Origin: Bacillus oleivorans
GTDB taxonomy: Bacteria > Bacillota > Bacilli > Bacillales > JC228
DNA: 64,000 nt
Assembly (NCBI RefSeq): GCF_900207585.1
Contig: NZ_OAOP01000007.1
Coordinates: 124,001-188,000 of the forward strand
Direction of reading: 5' to 3'
The position numbers and the translations under genes are program-made. The notes under the pieces were generated by a model. That model was not told where the DNA came from and ran no database searches. It saw nothing but the letters and a program-made list of their open reading frames with translations. Below are positions 17,163 to 25,012 of the stretch, one piece after another. How positions within the stretch are numbered: position 1 is the first letter of the stretch; each line of letters starts with the position of its first letter.

Positions 17163-17475
17163 GTTGTTTGGAAATCTTAAAATTCTCGACTTGTAGATAC
17201 GTTTTGATAATAGGTAAAAGCCAGATATCAGAAGTCATAATGGTTTGTACGGGTCATAAAATTGTTCGCATCGGACGAAATTGATTTTTATGGGTCAAAA
17301 TTCCGTTCTATCGGTCGTAATGGGTTTCTGCAGTCAAATTTCATTTTTATGGGTCAAATCGAGGTGTCTGCGGTTCAAAATCGGGATTCTATCGGTCAAA
17401 CCTGTAGTTGCTGTGTTCCATCAAAACCCCACCCACTCCCTGCATCCTCCTACCACCGATATACCCCCTCCAACC
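17163..17475. other. non-coding spacer ftsY-ylxM
   Basis: About 310 bases. It holds a 20-bp-period degenerate tandem repeat and a C-rich tract (17425-17475) just before the ylxM promoter. Short open frames over the repeat are considered spurious. Confidence 0.7.
17234..17420. repeat. degenerate tandem repeat, period about 20 bp
   Basis: Nine to ten units start with GTCA/GTCG/GTTC at 17234, 17253, 17274 (GACG), 17294, 17314, 17333, 17353, 17373, 17395 and probably 17415. Steps are 19, 21, 20, 20, 19, 20, 20, 22 and 20. The consensus is about GTCAAAATTNNNTTCTATGG, with even/odd units ending TATGG or TATCG. No unit is identical to another. Confidence 0.75.
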
Positions 17476-17504
17476 TTGACAATTCCCTATTCCTCCAGTA
17501 TTCT
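17476..17504 (+). promoter_or_regulatory. SigA promoter of ylxM-ffh
   Basis: Perfect -35 TTGACA (17476-17481), 17-bp spacer, TATTCT (17499-17504); the Shine-Dalgarno AAGGGGG of ylxM follows about 27 bases later. Confidence 0.75.
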
Positions 17505-17544
17505 ATTGATGTAAAGTCTTTTCACTTAACAAGGGGGCGCTTAT

Positions 17545-17877
17545 ATGCTTGAAAAGACAACACGAATGAATTATTTATATGATTTTTATCAGGCGCTATT
17601 AACCCCAAAGCAACGAAACTATATGTCTCTCTACTATCTAGACGATTTCTCTCTCGGTGAAATTGCGGAGGAATATCAAATCAGCCGTCAGGCTGTTTAT
17701 GATAATATAAAGAGGACTGAGGCGATGCTGGAGGAGTATGAAGAAAAATTGTTGCTGCTGCAGAAATTTCAAGAGCGTTCGAAGCTCCTTAATGAATTGA
17801 AGGAGCTAATCGAAGCAGGAGAGAGCAACAAAGATGCATTGTTAAAGCCAATACAAGCTCTTGAAAAATTAGAGTAA
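17545..17877 (+). CDS. ylxM: YlxM family SRP-associated HTH protein
   Basis: A 110-residue protein with a sigma-70 region 4-like helix-turn-helix ([28 protein letters not shown], about residues 33-60) followed by a helical, probably coiled-coil tail. The family is always found next to ffh and has been shown in streptococci to modulate SRP GTPase activity; a DNA-binding role is unproven. It starts with ATG after AAGGGGG, under a strong promoter. ffh follows after 13 bases. Confidence 0.93.
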   Translation: MLEKTTRMNYLYDFYQALLTPKQRNYMSLYYLDDFSLGEIAEEYQISRQAVYDNIKRTEAMLEEYEEKLLLLQKFQERSKLLNELKELIEAGESNKDALLKPIQALEKLE

Positions 17878-17890
17878 GGGGGCTCTTTGT

Positions 17891-19240
17891 ATGGCCTTTG
17901 AAGGACTATCGGAACGTCTGCAGAACACGATCCAGAAGATTAAAGGAAAAGGTAAGGTTTCAGAATCAGACGTTAAAGACATGATGAGGGATGTCCGTCT
18001 TGCTTTACTAGAAGCAGACGTTAATTTTAAAGTTGTGAAAGACTTTGTCAAGCGTGTCAGTGAACGGGCTGTTGGACAAGAGGTCATGAAAAGTCTGACG
18101 CCTGGTCAACAGGTTATTAAAGTGGTTAAAGAAGAATTAACCAACTTAATGGGTGGAGAGCAAAGCAAAATTGCCGTAAACAATAGACCGCCAACCGTGA
18201 TTATGATGGTAGGTCTGCAGGGTGCCGGTAAAACAACGACAACCGGTAAGCTCGCCAACCTTTTAAGAAAAAAATATAACCGTAAACCGCTTATGGCTGC
18301 TGCTGATATTTATCGTCCTGCTGCAATCAAGCAGCTGGAGACGCTAGGCAAACAGCTATCGATGCCTGTTTTTTCATTAGGTGATCAGGTTAGTCCTGTT
18401 GAAATCGCGAGACAAGCGATTGAAAAGGCAAAGGAAGAGCATCATGACTATGTGTTAATCGATACAGCAGGACGCTTGCACATTGATGAAACGCTAATGG
18501 ATGAGCTCAAGCAAATTAAAGAAGTGGCAAAACCAGACGAAATTCTGCTTGTTGTCGATGCGATGACAGGGCAGGATGCCGTTAACGTGGCACAAAGCTT
18601 TAATGAGCAGCTCGGCATTACTGGGGTCGTTTTAACCAAGCTTGATGGCGATACACGCGGCGGTGCTGCATTATCCATTAGAGCCGTTACGGAAAAGCCG
18701 ATTAAGTTTGCCGGATTGGGCGAAAAGTTAGACGCGCTTGAACCGTTCCATCCAGAGCGGATGGCGTCGAGAATCCTGGGGATGGGGGATGTCCTTTCCC
18801 TCATTGAGAAAGCGCAGGAATCAGTGGATGCTGAAAAAGCGAAAGAACTTCAAGAAAAAATTAAAACCCAATCGATTACGCTTGATGATTTTCTTGAACA
18901 GCTTGGCCAAGTCAGAAAAATGGGACCGCTAGATGATCTTCTCAATATGATCCCAGGTGCCAATAAAATGAAGGGCATGAAAAACCTTCAAGTCGACGAA
19001 AAGCAGATTGGTAAGGTAGAAGCGATTATTCGTTCCATGACAAAAAAGGAAAAAGAAGATCCATCCATCATTAATGCGAGCCGTCGCAAACGAATTGCGG
19101 CTGGAAGCGGTACGACCGTTCCTGAGGTCAACCGATTGCTTAAGCAATTCGATGAAATGAAAAAAATGATGAAGCAAATGACAAGTATGACTAAGGGTAA
19201 GAAAAAGGGTGGATTTAAACTTCCTTTCAATCCTTTTTAA
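17891..19240 (+). CDS. ffh: signal recognition particle protein Ffh
   Basis: A 449-residue SRP54 homologue that binds signal peptides and the small cytoplasmic RNA. It has an N domain, a G domain with GLQGAGKTTTTGKLA, DTAGRLHIDE, TKLDGDTRGG and GLGEKLDALEPF, then the methionine-rich M domain (MIPGANKMKGMK ... EMKKMMKQMTSMTKG) ending in a basic tail. ATG is preceded by AAGGGGG. It works with FtsY encoded just upstream. rpsP behind it has its own promoter. Confidence 0.98.
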   Translation: MAFEGLSERLQNTIQKIKGKGKVSESDVKDMMRDVRLALLEADVNFKVVKDFVKRVSERAVGQEVMKSLTPGQQVIKVVKEELTNLMGGEQSKIAVNNRPPTVIMMVGLQGAGKTTTTGKLANLLRKKYNRKPLMAAADIYRPAAIKQLETLGKQLSMPVFSLGDQVSPVEIARQAIEKAKEEHHDYVLIDTAGRLHIDETLMDELKQIKEVAKPDEILLVVDAMTGQDAVNVAQSFNEQLGITGVVLTKLDGDTRGGAALSIRAVTEKPIKFAGLGEKLDALEPFHPERMASRILGMGDVLSLIEKAQESVDAEKAKELQEKIKTQSITLDDFLEQLGQVRKMGPLDDLLNMIPGANKMKGMKNLQVDEKQIGKVEAIIRSMTKKEKEDPSIINASRRKRIAAGSGTTVPEVNRLLKQFDEMKKMMKQMTSMTKGKKKGGFKLPFNPF

Positions 19241-19268
19241 AAAAATATTACCTGTAAAGAAAAAACAC

Positions 19269-19297
19269 TTTACAACCTAAAATCTATTTGATATTAT
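19269..19297 (+). promoter_or_regulatory. SigA promoter of rpsP
   Basis: TTTACA (19269-19274), 17-bp spacer, TATTAT (19292-19297), about 39 bases before the rpsP start. Confidence 0.7.
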
Positions 19298-19311
19298 ACT
19301 ATCTTGTGTGA

Positions 19312-19608
<297 letters not shown>

Positions 19609-19616
19609 GAGGGCCT

Positions 19617-19856
19617 ATGAAAGAGCTCATTAAAACGATTGTCAAGCCCCTTGTCGAATTTCCGGAAGATGTTAGCGTTGATGTTGTGGAAGAAACCAAT
19701 AGCGTTACCTACAAGCTTTCTGTCAACAAGAATGACATCGGGAAAGTAATAGGAAAGCAAGGGCGCGTAGCTAAGGCGATACGTACGGTTGTCTATGCTG
19801 CCGCTGCAGCAAGACATGACGAATCGAAAAAAGTGTATGTTGATATCGTTGACTAA
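19617..19856 (+). CDS. khpA: KH-domain RNA-binding protein KhpA (YlqC)
   Basis: A 79-residue single KH domain with the RNA-binding loop IGKQGR (GxxG at about 43-46) in NDIGKVIGKQGRVAKAIRTV. In Firmicutes KhpA partners with KhpB (Jag/EloR), binds RNA and influences cell elongation and division. It is cotranscribed with rpsP and has its own downstream terminator. The Shine-Dalgarno (AGAGGG) is modest. Confidence 0.95.
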   Translation: MKELIKTIVKPLVEFPEDVSVDVVEETNSVTYKLSVNKNDIGKVIGKQGRVAKAIRTVVYAAAAARHDESKKVYVDIVD

Positions 19857-19884
19857 AAAGGAGGGGACATACCCTCCTTTTTTG
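19855..19884 (+). terminator. khpA terminator
   Basis: AAAAAGGAGGG / CCCTCCTTTTTT with a 6-base loop, overlapping the khpA stop codon; a near-perfect intrinsic terminator. Confidence 0.92.
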
Positions 19885-19986
19885 TACATAATAGGGTTGC
19901 TGCATAAGTTTCCCTTCCTGTAGCATAATGTTCAAATATCTAAAAAGCTCCTTTGTCCAATTTAAAAACGAAGGGGAGTCCTTTAT

Positions 19987-20373
19987 ATGAAAATTATTAA
20001 AAAGATAGCTGTAAAACAAGTACTGACGGAAGAAAGTAAAAGGGTGATATCGCACAAACTACAATTTGAAGGATCGCAGCTTCGGAAAGAATGTGAGCAG
20101 CTTTTATTCGAAATGAAAAAGGCCGAACGTTCAACTAAAGGAAAGTTTAATGCTTTGCGTACCAGCTTCTTAAAGGAAATTGAGAGAAGGGAAGCTAAAC
20201 TAAAATCAATTGAATTTCAATTGGAGCAGTTAGAGATTGTACCGCTTGGGACGGAAATTAAAGAGTCTGAGGTAGAAGCTATCTTAGAAATCAAGGAAGG
20301 CGACCACTGGGATAAGATCGCCAAAGAGATTATTGTGGAAAACGGAATCGTAAAAGAAATACGTAGAGGGTGA
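19987..20373 (+). CDS. ylqD: YlqD family protein, function unknown
   Basis: A 128-residue, highly charged protein with a central helical, probable coiled-coil stretch (residues about 25-85) and a small C-terminal beta-rich part ([25 protein letters not shown]). It matches YlqD of B. subtilis in position and size. No catalytic motif is evident. AAGGGGAG precedes the ATG. rimM starts within 10 bases of its stop, so the two are cotranscribed. A weak promoter-like pair (TTGCTG 19897, TAGCAT 19921) lies upstream. Confidence 0.85.
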   Translation: MKIIKKIAVKQVLTEESKRVISHKLQFEGSQLRKECEQLLFEMKKAERSTKGKFNALRTSFLKEIERREAKLKSIEFQLEQLEIVPLGTEIKESEVEAILEIKEGDHWDKIAKEIIVENGIVKEIRRG

Positions 20374-20380
20374 CCGATTG

Positions 20381-20896
20381 ATGGATAGATGGTTCAATGT
20401 CGGAAAAATTGTCAATACACATGGTCTGCGCGGAGAAGTGCGAGTTATTTCCCGTACTGATTTCGCTGAGGAGAGATACAAAACCGGTAATACGCTGTAT
20501 TATTTTTCTGAAAAGGAAAATCGTCCAATCCCGCTTACAGTAAAAAGCCATCGATCGCATAAGGGCTTCGATTTATTAACGTTTGAGGGATACGATTCAA
20601 TCCAAGCTGCTGAACCTTTAAAAGGCGGACTGCTAAAAATTAAGGAAGACCAGTTGTCCAGTCTGGATGAGAATGAATTTTATTTCCATGAAATCATCGG
20701 TTGTGAAGTATTTACAGTCAGCGGTGAAAAAATTGGAAAAATTAAAGAGATACTAACACCAGGTGCCAATGATGTTTGGGTAGTTAAAGGCAATCGGAAG
20801 GAATACTATATTCCGTATATTGAGGATGTTGTTCAATCGATTGATATAAATGAAAAAAGAATTACAATAACTCCAATGGAAGGGCTGCTAGACTAA
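20381..20896 (+). CDS. rimM: ribosome maturation factor RimM
   Basis: A 171-residue 30S maturation factor that binds S19 during head assembly. The N-terminal barrel ([19 protein letters not shown]) and PRC-barrel ([13 protein letters not shown] ... [11 protein letters not shown] ... IPYIEDVV) match the family. ATG 20381 follows GAGGGTGA; a TTG immediately before it is ignored. It overlaps trmD by one base (TAATG), implying translational coupling. Confidence 0.97.
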   Translation: MDRWFNVGKIVNTHGLRGEVRVISRTDFAEERYKTGNTLYYFSEKENRPIPLTVKSHRSHKGFDLLTFEGYDSIQAAEPLKGGLLKIKEDQLSSLDENEFYFHEIIGCEVFTVSGEKIGKIKEILTPGANDVWVVKGNRKEYYIPYIEDVVQSIDINEKRITITPMEGLLD

Positions 20897-21624
20897 TGAA
20901 AATTGATGTTCTTTCTCTCTTCCCTGAGATGTTTACAGGTGTTTTAGAATCTTCTATTTTAAAAAAAGCCAGTGAACAGAAGGCTGTATCCTATCATGTT
21001 ACAAATTTTAGGGAATATGCAGACAATAAGCATAAAACAGTCGATGATTACCCGTATGGCGGCGGAGCTGGAATGGTACTAAAGCCACAGCCCATTTTTG
21101 ATGCGGTAGAAGCTTTAACAAAAGAGAAAAAACCCCGGGTTATTTTGCTATGTCCTCAGGGTGAAGTTTATTCACAGAGCAAAGCTGAGGAATTAGCGAA
21201 AGAGGATCACCTACTTTTTATTTGCGGACATTATGAGGGATATGATGAAAGAATACGAGAACACTTGGTCACAGATGAAATTTCAATTGGGGATTATGTT
21301 CTGACAGGCGGAGAGCTTGCGGCGATGGTGATTATTGATAGTGTTGTGAGACTCCTTCCTGGTGTCCTGGGAAACGAACAATCGCCAATAGAGGATTCCT
21401 TTTCAAAATGTGGTCTGCTCGAGCACCCACATTATACACGGCCGGCCGATTTTAGAGGAATGAAGGTTCCAGAAGTGTTAACTTCAGGACACCATGAAAA
21501 AATAGAAGAATGGCGGGAAAAGGAGTCACTGCTTAGGACTTATCAGCGCCGCCCTGAGTTACTCGAAAGAGCTTCACTCACAGAAAAACAGAAAAAGTGG
21601 TTAGAAGAATTGAAAAAACAATAG
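20896..21624 (+). CDS. trmD: tRNA (guanine-N1)-methyltransferase
   Basis: A 242-residue SPOUT methyltransferase that makes m1G37 from SAM and prevents frameshifting. The trefoil-knot segments [24 protein letters not shown] and [14 protein letters not shown] are intact. The start ATG 20896 overlaps the rimM stop. rplS downstream has an independent promoter and leader. Confidence 0.98.
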   Translation: MKIDVLSLFPEMFTGVLESSILKKASEQKAVSYHVTNFREYADNKHKTVDDYPYGGGAGMVLKPQPIFDAVEALTKEKKPRVILLCPQGEVYSQSKAEELAKEDHLLFICGHYEGYDERIREHLVTDEISIGDYVLTGGELAAMVIIDSVVRLLPGVLGNEQSPIEDSFSKCGLLEHPHYTRPADFRGMKVPEVLTSGHHEKIEEWREKESLLRTYQRRPELLERASLTEKQKKWLEELKKQ

Positions 21625-21630
21625 AGTGTA

Positions 21631-21659
21631 TTGAAAACTATATTTGAATATGGTAAGAT
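21631..21659 (+). promoter_or_regulatory. SigA promoter of rplS
   Basis: TTGAAA (21631-21636), 17-bp spacer, TAAGAT (21654-21659) with a TGn extension; starts 7 bases after the trmD stop. Confidence 0.75.
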
Positions 21660-21665
21660 AGCAGT

Positions 21666-21755
21666 TGTGACTTAGACAGAAATCGTCTGATAGGTCAGTG
21701 AATACGATGTTCCGCTGCGATCAATTAGAATTGTAAGAGCATCTGTCGAAGGAGT
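21666..21755 (+). promoter_or_regulatory. probable L19 leader RNA
   Basis: About 90 bases of untranslated leader between the rplS promoter and Shine-Dalgarno, with pairing segments such as GAC..AGAC/GTCT..GTC at 21670-21695. Low-GC Gram-positives carry a recognised autoregulatory L19 leader at this position; the assignment here is from context, not from a covariance search. Confidence 0.5.
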
Positions 21756-21763
21756 TGAAGATC

Positions 21764-22108
21764 ATGCATCCAATTATTCAAGAAATTACGAAGGATCAGC
21801 TTCGTACGGATCTTCCACAATTCCGTCCTGGTGATACTGTACGTGTACACGTAAAGGTTATCGAGGGAACACGTGAACGTATTCAGGTGTTCGAAGGCGT
21901 TGTGATTAAGCGTCGCGGAGGCGGAATTAGCGAGACTTTTACAGTACGTAAAGTTTCTTATGGTGTTGGTGTTGAACGTACTTTCCCAGTACACACACCA
22001 AAAATTGCGAAGCTTGAAGTAGTTCGTCGCGGTAAAGTTCGTCGTGCAAAACTTTACTATCTACGTAACCTACGCGGTAAAGCTGCAAGAATTAAAGAAA
22101 TTAGATAA
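21764..22108 (+). CDS. rplS: 50S ribosomal protein L19
   Basis: A 114-residue L19 ([50 protein letters not shown]), located at the subunit interface. ATG 21764 lies 9 bases after AAGGAG; an in-frame TTG at 21755 is rejected. It has its own promoter, leader and a very strong terminator, so it is a monocistronic unit within the cluster. Confidence 0.98.
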   Translation: MHPIIQEITKDQLRTDLPQFRPGDTVRVHVKVIEGTRERIQVFEGVVIKRRGGGISETFTVRKVSYGVGVERTFPVHTPKIAKLEVVRRGKVRRAKLYYLRNLRGKAARIKEIR

Positions 22109-22118
22109 TAAACCGTTT

Positions 22119-22160
22119 AACAGGCGAGGAATGAAGACCATTCCTCGCCTGTTGCTTTTT
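22119..22160 (+). terminator. rplS terminator
   Basis: A perfect 15-bp stem (AACAGGCGAGGAATG / CATTCCTCGCCTGTT), 5-base loop, then GCTTTTT. Confidence 0.95.
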
Positions 22161-22546
22161 GGTCAATAAGTTGTGCTCTAGCACTAGGATTTTCCCCTTT
22201 CAAATATAATTTAAGCTCTTCTTCAAGATTTTCGCGCTATTATTGAAAGTTTTTCTGCATAAATTATTAATTTGTTCTAACATTGAAATCACTGCTTCCA
22301 AAATTTTTCGCTCGAACTACTCGTATCGCCGCTCTAAAACTTTAAATTTTCGCTGTCTCTCCAACCGCTGGTATACCCGCTCCAAAACTTTTAATTGTCG
22401 TTCCAACCGCTCGCTTGACCGCTCCAATGCCTCCAATTCAGCCCCAATCCATAACTACATGCTCCAAAATCAAAATTTCTGCTCCAACCATGGACTTCCC
22501 GCTCCATCCGCCGAAATCATCCTAATTTTCACATTTCCATCATCCA
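22161..22546. other. non-coding spacer rplS-lepB
   Basis: About 385 bases without a supported gene; most of it is the 20-21-bp tandem repeat. A 109-codon open frame across it is an artefact of the repeat. Confidence 0.7.
22236..22520. repeat. degenerate tandem repeat, period 20-21 bp
   Basis: About 13 units anchored on GCTCCAA variants. Clear anchors are at 22274, 22294, 22310, 22331, 22358, 22379, 22400, 22421, 22441, 22461, 22481 and 22501; most steps are exactly 20 or 21. The most regular part is 22379-22520. The consensus is about GCTCCAAAACTTTNAATTNCC. Strongly strand-asymmetric (C-rich, G-poor on +). Units are diverged, and no unit is an exact copy of another. Confidence 0.8.
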
Positions 22547-22572
22547 TTGTAGAGATATGCGGAATTGTTTAG

Positions 22573-22578
22573 TACAAT
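22573..22578 (+). promoter_or_regulatory. candidate -10 of lepB promoter
   Basis: TACAAT 35 bases before lepB; the best -35-like hexamer (TTGTAG 22547) is 20 bp away, so the assignment is weak. Confidence 0.35.
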
Positions 22579-22612
22579 AAAAAGGGAAGCTTGAAAAGGG
22601 CGAGGTATTGGG

Positions 22613-23173
22613 ATGGAACAATCAAAAAAACAAAAAAATGAATTATGGGAATGGGTAAAGGCATTTTTTATTGCCATTGGTCTAGCCATTATTATTCGGC
22701 AATTTTTCTTTGCTCCAATCATTGTGGATGGATATTCGATGATGCCTACACTGGAAGACCAAGATCGGATGATTGTTAATAAGATCAGTTATACAATAGG
22801 AAGTCCTCAACGGTTTGATATTATTGTGTTTAGGGCACCTGAAGGAAGAGACTACATAAAACGCGTAATTGGGCTGCCAGGCGATACGATTGAATATAGG
22901 AATGATGTTCTTTATATTAATGGTAAACCGTATGAGGAACCGTATTTAGAAGCATATAAAAAAGAAGAATTATCGGGGCCGTTAACGTTTTCCTTTACAT
23001 TAGAGGATGTCATTGGACGTGAAATGGTACCAGAAGGACATGTGTTTGTCATGGGAGATAACCGCAGATTAAGTAAGGATAGCCGTCATATTGGTCCTGT
23101 TCCTTTTGATGTGATCCTCGGAAAAACCAGTTTAGTTTTTTGGCCGTTTGAAGAGATTGGGTTTGTAGAATAA
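22613..23173 (+). CDS. lepB: type I signal peptidase
   Basis: A 186-residue Bacillus-type (Sip) signal peptidase with a single N-terminal membrane anchor (AFFIAIGLAIIIRQFFF, about residues 17-33). The catalytic Ser lies in GYSMMPTL, the Lys in YIKRVIGLPGD, and box E is GDNRRLSKDSR. It cleaves secreted preproteins outside the membrane. It lies between rplS and rbgA, where B. subtilis has no sip gene but several other Bacillaceae do. A GGCGAGG Shine-Dalgarno precedes the ATG. Confidence 0.95.
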   Translation: MEQSKKQKNELWEWVKAFFIAIGLAIIIRQFFFAPIIVDGYSMMPTLEDQDRMIVNKISYTIGSPQRFDIIVFRAPEGRDYIKRVIGLPGDTIEYRNDVLYINGKPYEEPYLEAYKKEELSGPLTFSFTLEDVIGREMVPEGHVFVMGDNRRLSKDSRHIGPVPFDVILGKTSLVFWPFEEIGFVE

Positions 23174-23223
23174 TAAGGTCAAATTACTTGAAGAAAGCGT
23201 AGAGAGTGAGTGTTAATCATAAA

Positions 23224-24069
23224 ATGACCATTCAATGGTACCCGGGCCATATGGCCAAAGCAAAGAGACAGATTTTAGAGAAAATAAAATTAGTCGATAT
23301 CGTGATTGAAATTGTAGATGCAAGAATTCCCTTATCGTCACGAAATCCAATGGTAAATGAAATTGCACACCAAAAACGGCGGCTTATTCTTTTAAATAAG
23401 AGTGACTTAGCCGATCCGTCTGTCACCAAAGAATGGATGAATTATTTTACTGCTGACGATATGAGTGTGCTTGCGATAAATGCTCATCAATCCTCTGATA
23501 TCAAAAGAGTGATCCAGCAGGCGAAACAGTTGATGAAGGACAAACATGCTGCTCTTCGTGAAAAGGGCGTTACCCCTAGAGCCATCAGGGCTCTTATTGT
23601 AGGAATCCCGAATGTAGGGAAATCCTCATTCATTAATCAGCTTGCAGGAAAGAATATTGCAAAAACAGGAAATACACCAGGGGTGACAAAAGCGCAGAGC
23701 TGGATTAAATCGGGCAAGGATTTCGAGTTACTGGATACACCAGGGATTCTATGGCCAAAGTTTGAGGATCAAGAGGTAGGGTATCGCCTGGCTGTGACGG
23801 GTGCGATTAAAGATACCATCCTGCCGCTGCAAGACATTGCAGCTTATGCCTTAAAGTACTTAGGCGTGCATTATCCGGACCGATTAAAGGAAAGATATAA
23901 TCTGCCTTCGATTTCAGATGATATGGCAGAACTTTTTAATCAGATCGGCAAAAAGCGCGGCTGTATTGTTTCAGGCGGAGAAGTTGACTGGGATCGTGTT
24001 GCTGAAATCGTTCTCCAAGAAATAAGAAATGGGAAACTAGGACCCCTATCATTTGAAACACCTGAATAG
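23224..24069 (+). CDS. rbgA: ribosome biogenesis GTPase RbgA (YlqF)
   Basis: A circularly permuted GTPase needed for late 50S assembly around L16. G4 (LNKSDL) comes before G1 (GIPNVGKSS), then G3 (DTPGILWPK). A C-terminal helical ANTAR-like domain contacts rRNA. I place the start at ATG 23224 ([14 protein letters not shown]), the nearly invariant family N-terminus; GTG 23206 would add six unconserved residues but is closer to typical spacing from GAAAG/AGAG bases. 281 residues versus 282 in B. subtilis. Confidence 0.95.
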   Translation: MTIQWYPGHMAKAKRQILEKIKLVDIVIEIVDARIPLSSRNPMVNEIAHQKRRLILLNKSDLADPSVTKEWMNYFTADDMSVLAINAHQSSDIKRVIQQAKQLMKDKHAALREKGVTPRAIRALIVGIPNVGKSSFINQLAGKNIAKTGNTPGVTKAQSWIKSGKDFELLDTPGILWPKFEDQEVGYRLAVTGAIKDTILPLQDIAAYALKYLGVHYPDRLKERYNLPSISDDMAELFNQIGKKRGCIVSGGEVDWDRVAEIVLQEIRNGKLGPLSFETPE

Positions 24070-24079
24070 GTTAGGATAT

Positions 24080-24100
24080 AAGGCCCTTTATATGGGTCTT
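24080..24100 (+). terminator. weak stem-loop between rbgA and rnhB
   Basis: AAGGCCC / GGGTCTT with a 6-base loop followed by TACTATTTTT; possible weak terminator or attenuator. Confidence 0.4.
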
Positions 24101-24156
24101 TACTATTTTTTATGCCGGTCGATAAAGGAAGTATAAAAGGATTGAAGGTGCCATAC

Positions 24157-24921
24157 ATGCAGCGTTCGATACAAGAGATAAAGAGACAGTTAGAAAAGAC
24201 TTCCAGTCCAAAAGATCCATTTATAAAAGAACTTCAGTCAGATTCAAGAAAAGGTGTTCAAACTCTTTTAGAGGGATTTATGAAACGGATTGAAAAAGAA
24301 AAACAAAAGAAGGCTCAATTTAAAAAGCTATCATCCTATGAACGTTATTATCGAAAGCAAGGTTATCGGGCTATTGCGGGCATTGACGAAGCAGGCCGGG
24401 GGCCTATCGCCGGACCTGTCGTCGCTTCTGCCGTGATTTTAAGTGAGAAAGCGTACATACCGGGGTTAAACGATTCGAAACAGCTATCGGAGGCGAAACG
24501 GGAAGAACTTTTTGAGCTGATTCACAATTCAGCCATTGCTATTGGAGTAGGGATGATCCATTCCAATGAAATTGATGAAATCAATATATATTGGGCGGCG
24601 CAAAAAGCCATGTTAGACGCAGTTCAGCATCTTGAGCAGCAGCCAGATTTTTTATTAATCGATGCGATGCCTTTAACGACACCGTATCCATCGGAATCTA
24701 TTATAAAAGGGGATGCCAAAAGCATTTCTATTGCAGCCGCTTCGATTGTGGCAAAAGTTACGCGAGATCGGTATATGATTCAATTGGAGCAAAAGTTCCC
24801 AGGCTATGGATTTGATAAACATAAGGGATATGGTACGGCAGAACATATCGAAGCAATCCGCCGATTAGGGCTAATTTCAGAACACCGGAGAAGCTTTGCG
24901 CCTACCATGGATTTTCTGTAA
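24157..24921 (+). CDS. rnhB: ribonuclease HII
   Basis: A 254-residue RNase HII that nicks RNA in RNA-DNA hybrids and removes misincorporated ribonucleotides. The active-site block GIDEAGRGPIAGP and the distal acidic residues (LIDAM, KGDAKSISIAAASIVAKVTRD) are intact. The N-terminal helical extension (EIKRQLEKTSSPKDPFI) aligns with B. subtilis from ATG 24157, with GAAGGTG six bases upstream; the longer reading from ATG 24112 is less likely. Confidence 0.95.
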   Translation: MQRSIQEIKRQLEKTSSPKDPFIKELQSDSRKGVQTLLEGFMKRIEKEKQKKAQFKKLSSYERYYRKQGYRAIAGIDEAGRGPIAGPVVASAVILSEKAYIPGLNDSKQLSEAKREELFELIHNSAIAIGVGMIHSNEIDEINIYWAAQKAMLDAVQHLEQQPDFLLIDAMPLTTPYPSESIIKGDAKSISIAAASIVAKVTRDRYMIQLEQKFPGYGFDKHKGYGTAEHIEAIRRLGLISEHRRSFAPTMDFL

Positions 24922-25012
24922 GTAGTTTAATAACGATTTTGACATTAACCGCTAACCTTATTCCCCTTTGACTGAAAAAAGGTTTTTAAAGTTTCTAATG
25001 GAGGATAAAAAA

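Noticed and set aside
17234-17420. Could the 20-bp array be a CRISPR?
   Set aside because: Units are contiguous and diverged, with no constant repeat separated by unique 30-40-bp spacers, and no cas genes nearby. The same holds for 22236-22520.
17262-17552. Two overlapping + strand open frames (17262-17552 and 17281-17514)
   Set aside because: They translate the tandem repeat and the ylxM promoter; composition is repeat-driven and there is no ribosome-binding site.
22243-22572. 109-codon + strand open frame between rplS and lepB
   Set aside because: It reads through the GCTCCAA array (Ser/Arg/Asn-rich nonsense) and stops at the lepB promoter; no Shine-Dalgarno.
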